64,000 nucleotides of DNA from Neovahlkampfia damariscottae (Eukaryota > Heterolobosea > Selenaionea > Neovahlkampfiida > Neovahlkampfiidae), in contig JABLTG010000071.1 of assembly GCA_016618085.1 (NCBI GenBank), positions 1-64,000 of the forward strand. The letters are read 5' to 3'. The notes beneath the pieces are model-generated. The model made no database searches. It was not told where the DNA came from and saw only the letters and a program-made list of their open reading frames with translations. The position numbers and the translations under genes were made by a program. Positions 20,741 through 33,833 of this stretch are shown here, piece by piece (the stretch's first letter is position 1; each line of letters begins with the position of its first letter).

Positions 20741-22075
20741 ATGTTGAAACTTTTGAAAACCAAAAATTTTGTTAGAATTTTTAAAAAAAAAGTTATAAGG
20801 TCAACGGTACGTTTTTATTCATCACCAAACTTGAACGTTCAAATGTTAATGAGTTCTTTACTTTCCAGCAACCAAAAACAAGCAAAAATTTACAACAATT
20901 TAATCAAAGAACAAAATCCAAACTTACATGATATTTCAAATATTTTAATGAAATTACAAAATAACAGTTCTTTAGAAACACAAAAAAATATCTTTGAAGA
21001 AATTAAAAAAAAAAAAAAAGAAAAATTGGACATTCATTGTATTCAATTACTTCTTGAAATCAGCACAAAATTCACTCCACAATATGCTATAAAAATTTTG
21101 AAAATTGCTTTGAGTCAATGTGAAAAAGTTATTGAAGATTTTCCGGAGATTAAAGAAATGGAAATTGTGAAATTGAATATTTTGGTTTTTTTGGCAAATG
21201 AGAATTATGTTAGTCTCTATTATGAAGAAGCTATAAAATATTCAGAAATGGCGATTAATGGAGTTGTAGGTAAAAGTTTAATACCAGAAGAACAAATAGC
21301 AATTTTTTCAGCTTATTCAACGATTATTAAGAGTTTTTGTGCTACTAAAAGTTTTGATGCCGCTTTGATATATTTTAGAAAAGCATTGGAAATTGATTAC
21401 GACCTTGAATCAATGGAAGAGCCTGTGCTGGTTCATTTATCGGCAATTTATTCAGATGGAATAAAAATCTTTATTCAACAAAAAAACCCTGATGAAGCGA
21501 TGAAGTATATTGAAGAAGGAATTAAAATAATAGATAAAATTGATTTTCCATCTCGAAAATTGGATTTCTATCAAGGAATCATCGGTTTGAATCTTACGAA
21601 AAATTTAGATATTGCTGAAGAGTATTTATTGAAATCTGAGAAACTAATAGAAGAAATGCTGGAAAATTATGAACAAACAAATCAAATTAATGAATTAATT
21701 TTGAATCATTTTCAATTTTCATTGCACATCTTCAAATTTGATGATGAAAAGATCAGATTAACATATGACGATTTATTTCAATTTGTCAATGAAACTGGAC
21801 TCAAAATGAATGATGATTATAAACAAGATTTGGTCAAAAATTATTCCAATCTATTACTAAATGAAAATGATCATGAAACTTTTTTTGAGATTTTCAAAAA
21901 TGACAAAGAAGAAGTTTACAGAAAAGCCATGGTTGTTTGTTTATTTGACAGATTACATAAATTTCAAGAGGATGAAGAAATGAATGAATTTCCAAAAGAT
22001 GAAATGAAATTAGTACTTAAAATATTTAAATTTTTGACAATGGAACGGATCACTTCCAAATGTTCAATTTTATGA
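20741..22075 (+). CDS. Mitochondrial TPR-like helical-repeat protein
   Basis: 444 residues, intronless. The first 28 residues are basic, Ser/Thr-rich and lack acidic residues (MLKLLKTKNFVRIFKKKVIR, then RFYSS), a good mitochondrial presequence. The body is all-helical with TPR-like units (YYEEAIKYSEMAINGVV, FDAALIYFRKALEIDYDLE, PDEAMKYIEEGIKIID). It resembles mitochondrial TPR adaptors such as TTC19-type proteins only in a general way. It ends at a TGA, rare in this window. CCAAT boxes at 20703-20707 and 20731-20735. Confidence 0.55.
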   Translation: MLKLLKTKNFVRIFKKKVIRSTVRFYSSPNLNVQMLMSSLLSSNQKQAKIYNNLIKEQNPNLHDISNILMKLQNNSSLETQKNIFEEIKKKKKEKLDIHCIQLLLEISTKFTPQYAIKILKIALSQCEKVIEDFPEIKEMEIVKLNILVFLANENYVSLYYEEAIKYSEMAINGVVGKSLIPEEQIAIFSAYSTIIKSFCATKSFDAALIYFRKALEIDYDLESMEEPVLVHLSAIYSDGIKIFIQQKNPDEAMKYIEEGIKIIDKIDFPSRKLDFYQGIIGLNLTKNLDIAEEYLLKSEKLIEEMLENYEQTNQINELILNHFQFSLHIFKFDDEKIRLTYDDLFQFVNETGLKMNDDYKQDLVKNYSNLLLNENDHETFFEIFKNDKEEVYRKAMVVCLFDRLHKFQEDEEMNEFPKDEMKLVLKIFKFLTMERITSKCSIL

Positions 22076-22181
22076 ACAAGAAAATTAAAGATTTATTTTC
22101 ATGAAAAATCAAGGTTTTTAAAATAAAACAGACAAAACTAAATTCCACCAATTAAATTCTGTTTTAGTTGCAGAAACAAAA

Positions 22182-23438
22182 ATGTTCACAAAACGAATTT
22201 TTCCTGTTTTCACCAAAAGAATGTATACCATCGGTTCAAATACATCAATTGAACCACTAAAAACTACAAGGAATGTTGAAGCACCACAAGATCAGGAGAA
22301 ATGGAAGAAAACTTTTTCAAAGTTAAATGAAACAATACTTTCAGAACGAATTAATCAATTCACTCACATTCTCAAAACTTTAGAAGATTGTCCAAAATTT
22401 GAACAAAAAAAAATCTATTCTGCAACTCTTCGCAAAACTTTTCTGGTTGAAAACGGCACTCAAATGACCAAAATGATTGCAAACCAAATTTCAAAAGATG
22501 GACAAAATACAACTGCATATTTTAATGACGCTATGCTTTACTTTCAAAATGTTCAAAAAAATACACCAAAAGCAATTAATGTTCTTGAGTTTATACTCCA
22601 AAATGATGAATTAATTAAACCTGACCAGAATACATTCAGTGCAACAATGGAAATATATTTAAATTATCATCCAAAACCTCAGGAATATTTTCATTTGATG
22701 GTGGAAAAATATCAATTAAAACCAACATCAAAAATATATTATCTTGTCATTGAATCATTCATTAGAGTACAAAACTTTCAAGGTGCTTATGAATTCATGA
22801 AATTAATGCTGGAAGAACATGAAATAAAACCAGATGGAGTAATTAGTGAAGTTGTAACTTCTGCACTTGCCCGCGATAATAGATATCGTTCAGAGGGAAT
22901 TGATTTTATGGATCTTATGTTTACAAAATATAACATTCAACCAACACAAAGAAATTTAAATGAAATTTTATGTAAAATGAAAGATCTAGATACTGCTTTG
23001 GAATTTTTTCATTCCATTCAAAGTAAATATTCAGTTGAATATAGTTCAATATTGTATACTTCAATTATAAGAATAATTTGTACTGAAGTTGAAACGGACT
23101 TGGCAACTGAATATTTTGAAAAAATGATGGAGTCTGGAATTAAACCAACATCATATATTTATGATTCAATGATTACTGCTTTTTGTAAAGCTAAAAAAAT
23201 GGACGTATCAGAGAAGTACTATTTCCAATTAAAAGAGGAATTTTCTTCCGTTCCAAGATTTAAATATATTAAACAGATTTCTGATGCTTACAGGAAAATG
23301 GGTCAAATTGAAAAAGCTGATGAATTTGTAACTTCAGAAGAATCAAACGAAAAAAATAGAGCAATTTTGAACGCAAAACCAAAAATTTCAATATCAGAAA
23401 GATTGAGTAGACTAAAATCAAAACTTTCTCAAGAATAG
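22182..23438 (+). CDS. Mitochondrial pentatricopeptide-repeat (PPR) protein
   Basis: 418 residues, intronless, with a mitochondrial presequence (MFTKRIFPVFTKRMYTIGSN). From about residue 130 it holds successive 35-residue units with the PPR pattern, for example SKIYYLVIESFIRVQNFQGA, GVISEVVTSALARDN and SYIYDSMITAFCKAKKMDVS. PPR proteins bind organelle RNA. No DYW or SMR domain is seen, so the role is more likely transcript stability or translation than editing. A PPR gene implies the organism keeps an expressed mitochondrial genome. CCAAT at 22148-22152. Confidence 0.8.
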   Translation: MFTKRIFPVFTKRMYTIGSNTSIEPLKTTRNVEAPQDQEKWKKTFSKLNETILSERINQFTHILKTLEDCPKFEQKKIYSATLRKTFLVENGTQMTKMIANQISKDGQNTTAYFNDAMLYFQNVQKNTPKAINVLEFILQNDELIKPDQNTFSATMEIYLNYHPKPQEYFHLMVEKYQLKPTSKIYYLVIESFIRVQNFQGAYEFMKLMLEEHEIKPDGVISEVVTSALARDNRYRSEGIDFMDLMFTKYNIQPTQRNLNEILCKMKDLDTALEFFHSIQSKYSVEYSSILYTSIIRIICTEVETDLATEYFEKMMESGIKPTSYIYDSMITAFCKAKKMDVSEKYYFQLKEEFSSVPRFKYIKQISDAYRKMGQIEKADEFVTSEESNEKNRAILNAKPKISISERLSRLKSKLSQE

Positions 23439-23445
23439 AAATTTT

Positions 23446-24147
23446 TTATTTTGGGAACATAATTTTTCTTAATTCAGGAACCATTTCTTGAAAACAGATT
23501 TCTAATCTTTCTTCTATTGTATTATTTACTTTGATTTTATCATGTAAACTTGTTACAAAAACACCACCAACGCAAGTCAAGTAATGTTCTTCTTCTTCGA
23601 TTAATGTAATTTTAGTTTCAAGTTCTTCTTGTGATTCATTAAATTCTTTAGTAATATTTGGAATTGCTGACTTGATATATGAAACATCTTCTTTTTTGCA
23701 ATAAACAAAAACTTCAGCGTCCATCAAAATTTCCAAAGACTTAAAAAAAATTAAAAAAAAAGAATAAATTTTGGTACTTGTAAAATAGCTCCATAAAGAA
23801 AGTTTTCATATCTAGGTTTGTCATTTACAACAGTATGAGCTTCTTTTAATGCTGCATCACGAATTTGTAACAAAAAAGTTTCTTTTAATTTTAAAGCTTC
23901 TAATCTGGCATCTTTTACGCTATTAGAGTGTAAACTATCAAAGTTTAATGTATTTTTTTTTTAACATTTTTTTATCAATCAAGACTTGTTTTTCTTTTTC
24001 ATTGAAATAAGCTTCAATGGCGTCAATATCTTGATGAACTCTTTTTTCTTTTTCATAAGCAAATTCTTCATTTGTTATGACCTCAATTTCTAAAGCTTTT
24101 TCTCTTGCTTCGAAAAGAGTAAGTGTTACTTTTTGTTGGATTGACAT
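23446..24147 (-). CDS. ATP6V1E: V-type H+-ATPase subunit E
   Basis: Three exons give about 210-215 residues, the usual length. The N-terminal coiled helix (FEAREKALEIEVITNEEFAYEK) is the peripheral-stalk part, and the C-terminal domain has the family signature CVGGVFVTSLHDKIKVNNTI followed by EERLEICFQEMVPELRKIMF. Introns are 31 and 38 nt. Subunit E forms the stator of the V1 sector with subunit G and is needed for acidification of vacuoles. The ATG at 24147 follows CCAATC directly. Confidence 0.88.
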
Positions 24148-24148
24148 G

Positions 24149-24153
24149 ATTGG
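24149..24153 (-). promoter_or_regulatory. CCAAT box abutting V-ATPase E start
   Basis: On the minus strand the sequence reads ACCAATCATG, so the box ends 1 nt before the start codon. This is the tightest spacing in the window apart from the TTC5/M20 pair. Confidence 0.5.
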
Positions 24154-24510
24154 TTAAATGTTCAAGTGAGAATTTTTAAAAAAAAATTAAAGACCAAAAA
24201 AAAGGGAATGAACTTTAATTTGGATGCAAAACTAAAATTCCGGAGTTTTCCGCTTTCAAAATGAGCATTCTTTTGGATTTTTTAAAAAATGATCAGAAAA
24301 ATGATTGATTGAGACAATTTGAAGTTGGGAACTTCAAAAAACAGATTGAACAAGTGTATCTGTTAAAAATAGATTCTTTTTGAGGTTGTTCTATTTTTAA
24401 CTCAATTCCGTTGACCAATCAACTCCCCAGATGGAAGTATCTCAGGAAATTGGACCAATAAAAAGAATTTTCTTTTCAACAAATCACAATAATCGGAGAA
24501 ACAAAGCATC
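24154..24510. promoter_or_regulatory. Divergent intergenic region, V-ATPase E / Cdc48
   Basis: About 360 bp, long for this window, between two housekeeping genes. It contains CCAATCA at 24415-24419 and CCAAT at 24455-24459, plus ATTGG at 24449-24453, all 50-95 nt upstream of the Cdc48 ATG. Clustered boxes would fit a strong promoter. No ORF or RNA gene is seen. Confidence 0.4.
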
Positions 24511-27007
<2,497 letters not shown>

Positions 27008-27089
27008 AACTTTTTACTTTTTTTTTTAAATCAACTTCATTTTTTTGTTTCATTTCATTGGTTTATTTTTTTTAAGGAGGAAAAGATTG

Positions 27090-28040
27090 ATGGATCCAGG
27101 AACAGCTGAACTTGGTAAAATTCTCTTTGGTGTACGTGATTATACATTCGTTGGTGGTCTGGCTATTGTTTTTTTATTAAATGTATTTTCTATTGTTTGG
27201 TATCAAGCAAGAAGATACAATCAAAACAGAAATTTATATTCTTTTTTCAGTTCACATTTTTGTCTTTTAATTACAATGATATTCTTTGAATTATTATTAA
27301 TGACAAGAACTGTACTTTTTCAAGCAATTGAATTTTATGGTCATCTTCAACCATTCTTCAATGCTTCACCTTTTATTTTAGGTTTTCATTTTTTATTTTT
27401 ATTTTTAATTTTAATAGATGGCCTTTTTATGACAATATTTGTTTGTATTGTTTATACTTGGAATAAGGAATATTTTCGTGGTGATGAAGGTGTTTGTGCA
27501 ACTTCAGTTTCATTTTTTTCAGCAGTAGTTGTTTTTATTAATATTTCATCTATTGCTGTTGCTATTGTTGTTTATAATGTCAAAGTAAAATCAAATCAAA
27601 TTTTTGAACATTTTAACATAAAAAAAGTATACACCAGAATTTCAACAAGTTCTTGTTATGGTTTATGGATTTGCTTATGTCAGTTTCTTTTTTATCTCAT
27701 GTGGTTATTATACAGCCATCTCATTGAGAGTTTGGATGAAAGCAAAACAATCAGGAGAAACAAATAATGACAAAATTGTAAAAAAAAAAAACGCAATAAT
27801 TTTGAACATTAGATGTTAGTTAGATTGGTTTTCTTATTGTACTTTTTTATTGTATTTGCATTGATTAAGGCATTTGCTATGATTGATATTATGACAAATT
27901 ATGATTCAATTTTCATTGTAGTTGTAAAGGAAGGAATGAAAGTTTTTGAATTTTTGTCAATTTATATTGCTTTGTTAACTATTTCAGTTTTTTATCTTCA
28001 CTCTTCAAATGTTATTTATGACAGAAGAACAAAAGCTTAA
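27090..28040 (+). CDS. Seven-transmembrane protein (orphan, GPCR-like topology)
   Basis: Three exons give about 290 residues with seven hydrophobic helices: FVGGLAIVFLLNVFSIVWY, FCLLITMIFFELLLM, a long third, SFFSAVVVFINISSIAVAIV, VLVMVYGFAYVSFFFISCGY, VRLVFLLYFFIVFALIK and VFEFLSIYIALLTISVFYL. Introns of 43 and 35 nt fall in the loop before TM5 and before TM6. There is no signal peptide and no known GPCR family motif that I recognise. A TOM1/THH1-type plant membrane protein is another possibility. A G-gamma-like subunit is also encoded in this window. ATTGG is 28 nt upstream of the chosen ATG. Confidence 0.6.
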
Positions 28041-28064
28041 ATAAAAAATTTGAATTTTTACTTT

Positions 28065-28610
28065 TTATTTTCCAAACTTAAAAAAAATCATTAAAGCCAC
28101 AACAAAAAATAATAATACATACTTTCCATATCTAAGTTTTTGAAAATGAAAACAAATTAAAATTTACGCTATTATTCCTCGAATTAAAAATACTTTCATA
28201 TCAAAATAAGTTTCAGCTTTTTCAATTTGAAATTCATCATTAAATTGAATTAAATCAACCCCTATTGATATTAAGTATCATTTTAAAAATACCTTTCAAT
28301 TCAAAATAACCAAAGAAATTTCCAGACATCATCCAATTCACTGTTAAATAATTTTTTTTTTCATCATAAAAACAATTCAAACATTTGAATTTATGATCAG
28401 GAAAATCTTTTTTTCTATTAATCTAATACCAAGAATACCTTTTCTCAATGATGAAATCATTGTCGGAATTTTTTCTATTGAAATTAATTTACAAGAAGGA
28501 TCAAAATAAGTTCCAGTTTTTGAAAATAAATTTTGGAGTTTTTCACCTTCACTTTCTGACCAAAGTTTTGTCCAGTTCCTTACCCACTCCTCTGAATTGA
28601 ATTTGGTCAT
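28065..28610 (-). CDS. SnoaL/NTF2-like protein with C-terminal membrane anchor
   Basis: Four exons starting at the ATG at 28610 (MTKFNSEEWVRNWTKLWSES). Residues about 5-120 match the SnoaL-like NTF2 fold: WTKLW, then SKTGTYFDPS, HKFKC...YLTVNWMMSGNFFG and GVDLIQFNDEFQIEKAETYFD. The last exon adds KYVLLFFVVALMIFF with a short basic end, which is the layout of a tail-anchored membrane protein. The ligand or reaction is unknown. It shares a CCAAT box with the divergent transporter gene. Confidence 0.55.
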
Positions 28611-28620
28611 TTCTTAGCAA

Positions 28621-28625
28621 CCAAT
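28621..28625. promoter_or_regulatory. Shared CCAAT box between divergent genes
   Basis: ACCAATCG lies 10 nt from the minus-strand ATG at 28610 and 37 nt from the plus-strand ATG at 28663. It is the only CCAAT in the 52-nt gap, so it must serve both genes if the motif is functional. Confidence 0.55.
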
Positions 28626-28662
28626 CGTTTTCATTTGTTTAGAAGGAGATAATTTTTGGTGA

Positions 28663-29974
28663 ATGAAACATTTCAACTTTTTTCATCAAATTTCTTTATC
28701 TTTTATTGAATTTGCATTCAAAACACATGTTCAAGGTCTTTTATCAGTTCTAATTCCATCAAAAAGTTCAGAACAAAAAATTTAAAAATTTAGTTGTCTC
28801 TTTGGTTGGAAATGAACAAAAAGGAACATATTTAGGAATTTGTATATTTTTTGGTGCTGGTATGGCAGCAATTTTTGGACCGATTTTTGGCTTGTTGACG
28901 GATAAATTTGGCCACAGAAAGATTTGGATTTTTATAGGAGTTATACTTGATTGTGTCGGTTTGTTTATCATGGGAATTTTTTCAAACGTTTTTATTTTCA
29001 TATTTGGTTATTTCATAGCTGCTTTAGCAGTTACAGCTAGTGCTGCTCCATTTGCTGGGTTTATTGCGGATGTTGTTCCAAAAGAAAAAATTGGTTCAAC
29101 AAGTGGTATTTTATCTTCCATGGGATTTTTTGGTACTTTAGTAGGATCATCATTTGGATTCTTAATAAGTTATTCAGGTGATATTTCAATTGGATTTGCA
29201 CTCTTAATGTTAGTTATGCTCAATGGAATGTTAATAACTATTTTAATCATTCCAGAGAAAAAATTTCAAAAAGATGAGGAAGAAAAAACATTTTATAGTT
29301 ATCTTAAATCATTTATTGATCCATTTTTAAATTCAAATGATTTTCGTTGGACGTTGATTTCACAATTTTTTTTTCAATTGGGAATTGACTCAATTAGAAG
29401 TTTTCTTCAGTTCTATTTAAGAGATACATTAAAATATCCATTTAATTTTATTGGTGTTTGGAATATCAAAGATGAAGCTTCTGCAGTTTCAATACTTTTG
29501 ATTTTTATTGCAATTTCGAGCTTGATTACTTCAATGATTTCAGGGAAATTATCAGAAATATTTGGATTTAGAGGAGTATTTGTAAATATATCAGGATTAT
29601 ATTTGGGTTCATTTCCCTTTGTTTTGTTGTTATTGAAAGGAAATTTTTATTTTTACCTGATTTATTCAATCTTGTTTGGAATTGGTCAAGGTTGCTACAC
29701 TGCAATTTCATGGGAATTGGCTATTAAATCTGTTCCTGAAAATGAAAAATCGAATGGACAATCATTGGCTCTTTGGCAAACAACAAGAATTGTTGCAACT
29801 TTGATTTCTGGTACAATTTCTGGAATTGTTGTTGATTTATTCACAAAATTTGGTAAAGAATCACTTGGTATTGATCATTTTGGTTATTACATTATTTTTT
29901 CAATTTCAATTTTGAACTTTCTTATTGGTTCAATTTTTGTTTGGATGATATCTGTTGCAAGAAAAAGAAATTAA
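28663..29974 (+). CDS. Major facilitator superfamily transporter
   Basis: A short first exon (MKHFNFFHQISLSFIEFAFK...) joined by a 28-nt intron gives about 428 residues with 12 expected membrane helices. The MFS loop 2-3 motif is present as GLLTDKFGHRKIW, and the half-repeat can be recognised at SGKLSEIFGFRG. The central loop carries PEKKFQKDEEEKTF. The C-terminal half contains IGQGCYTAISWELAIKSVP, like maltose/sucrose-type or UNC93-type members. The substrate cannot be told from sequence. Confidence 0.75.
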
Positions 29975-29983
29975 AAAAAATTT

Positions 29984-31400
29984 TTATATGTCAATTTGAA
30001 CACCAAATTTATCTTTTAAAATTCCAAGAAAGACTGCAACGAATCCAGCAACACCAGATAAAACTGTTGCAATTAAAACAATAATTGCTGGAATTCTCTT
30101 TAACCATGAAGTTTCAATTTTAAGGTAAAATAAAATTGGAAAAACATAAAATACTAATACACCAAATATAGCTCCAGTCAATGAAAAAATAGTTACAATT
30201 TCTTCAAATAAGGAGAAGATTAAAAAAAATGCACATAAAAGCATTCCTTCCAAGAGTAACCAACGATACCAATCGAACTCGAACTTTGAAAAAATAACAG
30301 ATTCGATTGATTCTCTTGTAACGTAGTGTAAAAATGCAAATGACTATTGTGAAATAGTTAATAAAGTTTTTTTTCACACGATTGTTAATTGAATTCCAAC
30401 ACCAAATTTAGCAATTGTAGCCATTATTTCGTCAGGTAAAAAGTTCACTAAAACGTTGTCTGTTGTTTTTTCTTGGAATACAAAAAAACCACATGTTCCT
30501 AATCCAATATAAATCGCTACAACAACGACAACATTTGTAAATACAGACAAAGTCATTTTTGGAAGAGAACGGCCTTTTAAATCGTTGAAAAGTGGTAACT
30601 ATAGTAACATTAGAATTTAAAATTGACTAACGACCGTAACATGAGCACCAAAAGACAAAAACTAATGAAGAATTAACAAAAAACAAAAAAAAAACCAAAA
30701 TCGGAAATGCACCAAATGCTTGAGCATAGTCCTGAGGAAACAAGTACACATTAGCATATGAATAATTCTCTCCAGAAATAGTGGTTATAAATTTTACAAC
30801 AACAACTATCAAAACATAACAAGCTGAAAAAACGCTAATACTTGAAAAGTACGATAAAAATGAGAGTTCTCTTGAAGCACAAAGTGGTACCAATACAACT
30901 ACCATCAAAAGACCGACTACAAATATACGGTTCGCTAATAAAGCTTTTTGACCAAACCAAGCAGCAAAAACTGGAGGCAAAGCTTGACCGATCAAAATTA
31001 AGTACACAGAAGCACCACCAAAGCAAATAAAGAAAACACCAAATTCAAATACTGGACCCATAAATTTTCCATACAATTTCTCGCCGATTTTTTTTAAATT
31101 GTATAATTTGAGGTGGTCAGCAGCTTTTAAAATCATCCACAGTGTGTAAAATGAAAACGCAGCAACTAAAACCACTAAACTGAGAGCAGGTATTAAACCC
31201 ATAGATTTGAAAGCATATGGTATTGCGAGCATACCAGCACCAACTGAAGTTTGAACAGATGTTAAAGTTGAAGAAAAAATGTTTCCTTTTCCTTCTTCTA
31301 AAACTGTTATTGGTTCTTCTTGAATATTTCCGTCTGTCGTTACAAATGGTGAATCTCCATCGTTTATTGTGGCTATGTATTCTTCTTCGTATAAGCTCAT
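29984..31400 (-). CDS. Amino-acid transporter (AAAP/SLC38 family)
   Basis: Four exons, about 430 residues and roughly 11 helices. The N-terminal motif FSSTLTSVQTSVGAGMLAIPYAFKS is the classic AAAP/SLC36-38 start (the SxVGAGxLxxPxA core). Later parts include LLFSFGAHVTLPLFNDLKGR and GTCGFFVFQEKTTDNVL, also typical. Introns are 34, 36 and 36 nt, and the first has donor GTTTTT. It probably couples neutral amino-acid import or vacuolar export to protons or sodium. The stop is 9 bp from the convergent MFS gene. Confidence 0.82.
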
Positions 31401-31599
31401 TGCTCAAGTTGATAAATCAATTTGTTTCCAACAAAATAGACCAATAGAAATGCGAATTTATAGAACAATCATTTTGGTTCAATTCCTGAACTGAATCTAA
31501 CTAACCTATCAATATGAAATGATACATACATTTTAGGAAGGTCCAATTTCTTGAATACAGATGATTTCGAAGGTTCTAATAAAGCCTCAAAATTAAATT

Positions 31600-33441
31600 T
31601 TATTGTTCTGGAGTATCAACTTGGATAGTAGGATTTTCTGTTCTTTCATCATCAATGGTTGGAATATTTTCCCTTTCTGAATCATTTTGAATATCTAAAT
31701 CACCTAAATCATCAATTTCAATTGATTCTAATTCTTGAACTCTTGATTCATCTTTCACAGTGTTCAATTTCTTTGATGAAGTTTTTTTTTCTTGAACTTC
31801 TTTTGGTTTTACATAATTTGAATCTGCAGGAAATGCAGTTCTTCCTTTCATTCTTGAAGATCTTCTATATGTAGTTTTTGGTTTTTCAAGGTTATCTTGA
31901 GGAGCTGGATTTGATTCGTCGTCTTGTTCTTGTTGCTTTTCTGGTACACCAGTTGCCATTGTTGGTCTTCTTCCTTTCTTTTTTCTTTTTACAAAATTTA
32001 CAGCCAAATCACCAGCAGCTGATTTGCTAGCTACATGACCACCTCCTAAAAATCTATGAACCATAGTAAATGGTTTAAATCTGTAACCAATTGCAGAATA
32101 GAAAAAGTAGTAAATATTTTCAGCGACCAAAAGAAACATTGATATAACTACTACAACTGCTAACATGATCAAAACACCACCAAATGATTCAATTGTAATT
32201 TTGGTTGTACTTTGATCAGATTCATCAGCTCCCAGACAAGATCCTTTATCAAACCACCATGTTTTATATGCCGTATCTAAGTATCCATTTTCTCTCAATC
32301 CCAAAATTGCTTTGTTAAAAGTTGAAGCTAAAGAGAATCCCTTTCTCATTCCAGCAGCAAAATTAGAAGGATAAAACTTTTCACCAACTTGTAATGTATT
32401 ACATGGAGCTTGATTTTGGAAGTACTAAAAAAATTAGGTTAAAAATTTTTTGAAATTACTTCAGTGACTGGAGAATCATGAACAATAGCAAAAATATCAT
32501 TTGAATTATCACTAACTGCCGTTAACATGGTTGTTAAATTTTTATACGTAACCATGTATTTGATGATATCAGCAACATCAGGATTGGTTCTAAAATAATT
32601 CTCTATTGACGAATCAGCAATAACACCAAATTTGTATCCATTACTTCTTATGTCTGATAATTTTGTGATTCTTTGATCACCTGCTCTAATTGTTAAGAAA
32701 GCAGCTAAATTAGCAGTGTATGAAGCAACAATGATTAAAATAAATAATAAGTAACCTAAACTTAAAATTCTTGAAGCAAAATTTCTTCCTGGATCACCAG
32801 ATTGTCCTACAAACGACATACCTGCATTTATAACAGCATTTGAAAAATCCATTTCATGCTTGAATCCTTCATCTGGATGGTTATGATAACCATAAGGACT
32901 ACAGGCATCAAATAACCATAAAAGAACAACAAAAAGCAAGAAGGTGAGACAAATAATTAACCAAACTTCCCAACTAAATGGTTCTAAAAAAGAATCCAAT
33001 TTAGCAGCTGTTTGAGGTTTTGGAATTAAAATTCTTAAACCAACATCTAAAAAACTACTTGTGTAGTCAATAACATCTGACCTAGGCCCAGTAACAGTTA
33101 AAGATGAAAAAGTTATATCAGCTTCATTCCTAATCATTTCACCAACCATTCCATTCCTGTTAAAAAAGAAAGTGTTAATTTTTTTTTTTTTTTTCCTACC
33201 ATGAACCATTTTTCAAACCACCATAATTTCCGTCTTTTACAAGCTGGATATCATAAGTAATATTTGGCACCGTTTTTAAAATTTCGTTCATCATATCGAT
33301 GGAGAAACCAGAGAATCTCTCATTGCCAGTTTTTGTCTTGTCAAAATAAACAAAAGGAGCTTCTTCTATCATAGTTACTTTCACTATTGTATTTGAATAT
33401 ACTTGAAAAATCAGAGCAGCAAACAGGAGAAGTGTTTTCAT
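31600..33441 (-). CDS. Ionotropic glutamate receptor-like channel
   Basis: Three exons, about 590 residues. A signal peptide (MKTLLLFAALIFQVYS) leads directly to ligand-binding lobe S1, so there is no amino-terminal domain. S1 keeps the Thr/Arg site (SLTVTGPRSDVIDYT) that holds the ligand carboxylate. M1 is WLIICLTFLLFVVLLWLF. The pore loop reads GMSFVGQSGDPGRNFASRIL, and M3 carries the gating signature SYTANLAAFL. S2 retains an acidic residue in AIVHDSPVTE. M4 is GGVLIMLAVVVVISMFLLV. A Lys/Arg/Ser-rich cytosolic tail of about 170 residues follows. The reading is a ligand-gated cation channel in the plasma membrane. ATTGG is 36 nt upstream. Confidence 0.85.
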
Positions 33442-33833
33442 TGTTCTCGGTTAAATTTAGATGTTACGAAGAAAATGATTGGACTGTTTTTGGTCTCATA
33501 TTGTTTTGGTAATTCAATTTTTTTTCATTTTTCGTTCAAAAAATATAGTAAATATTTGAATGTTCAATTTTTATCTGTTGTTAAATGGACCAATGGGAAA
33601 AAGGCGAACAAGAGTACACTACCAGTAAAAAAACATTCATCAGATTAGTATCTATCACCTTTTTTACAGTTTGAACTCATAGCTTATATTTAATTTGGTT
33701 CGAGCTTTCAATTCCAAAATTGATAAAGCGAACAAGAATTTCAAGTTTTTTGGCAGTAAAGATCAATTGAGAGAAGATGGAAAAGTAAAACTTGAATTTA
33801 TTTCCACAAGGATTATCATTGAAACAATGACTT

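Noticed and set aside
22073-22075. Alternative code in which TGA is sense
   Set aside because: TGA ends at least two plausible genes (22073, 33834), and the only internal case is the doubtful one at 10198.
33442-33833. Possible gene between the glutamate receptor and Sel1 genes
   Set aside because: Two CCAAT/ATTGG matches (33478 and about 33589) but no ORF with domain content; nothing supportable.
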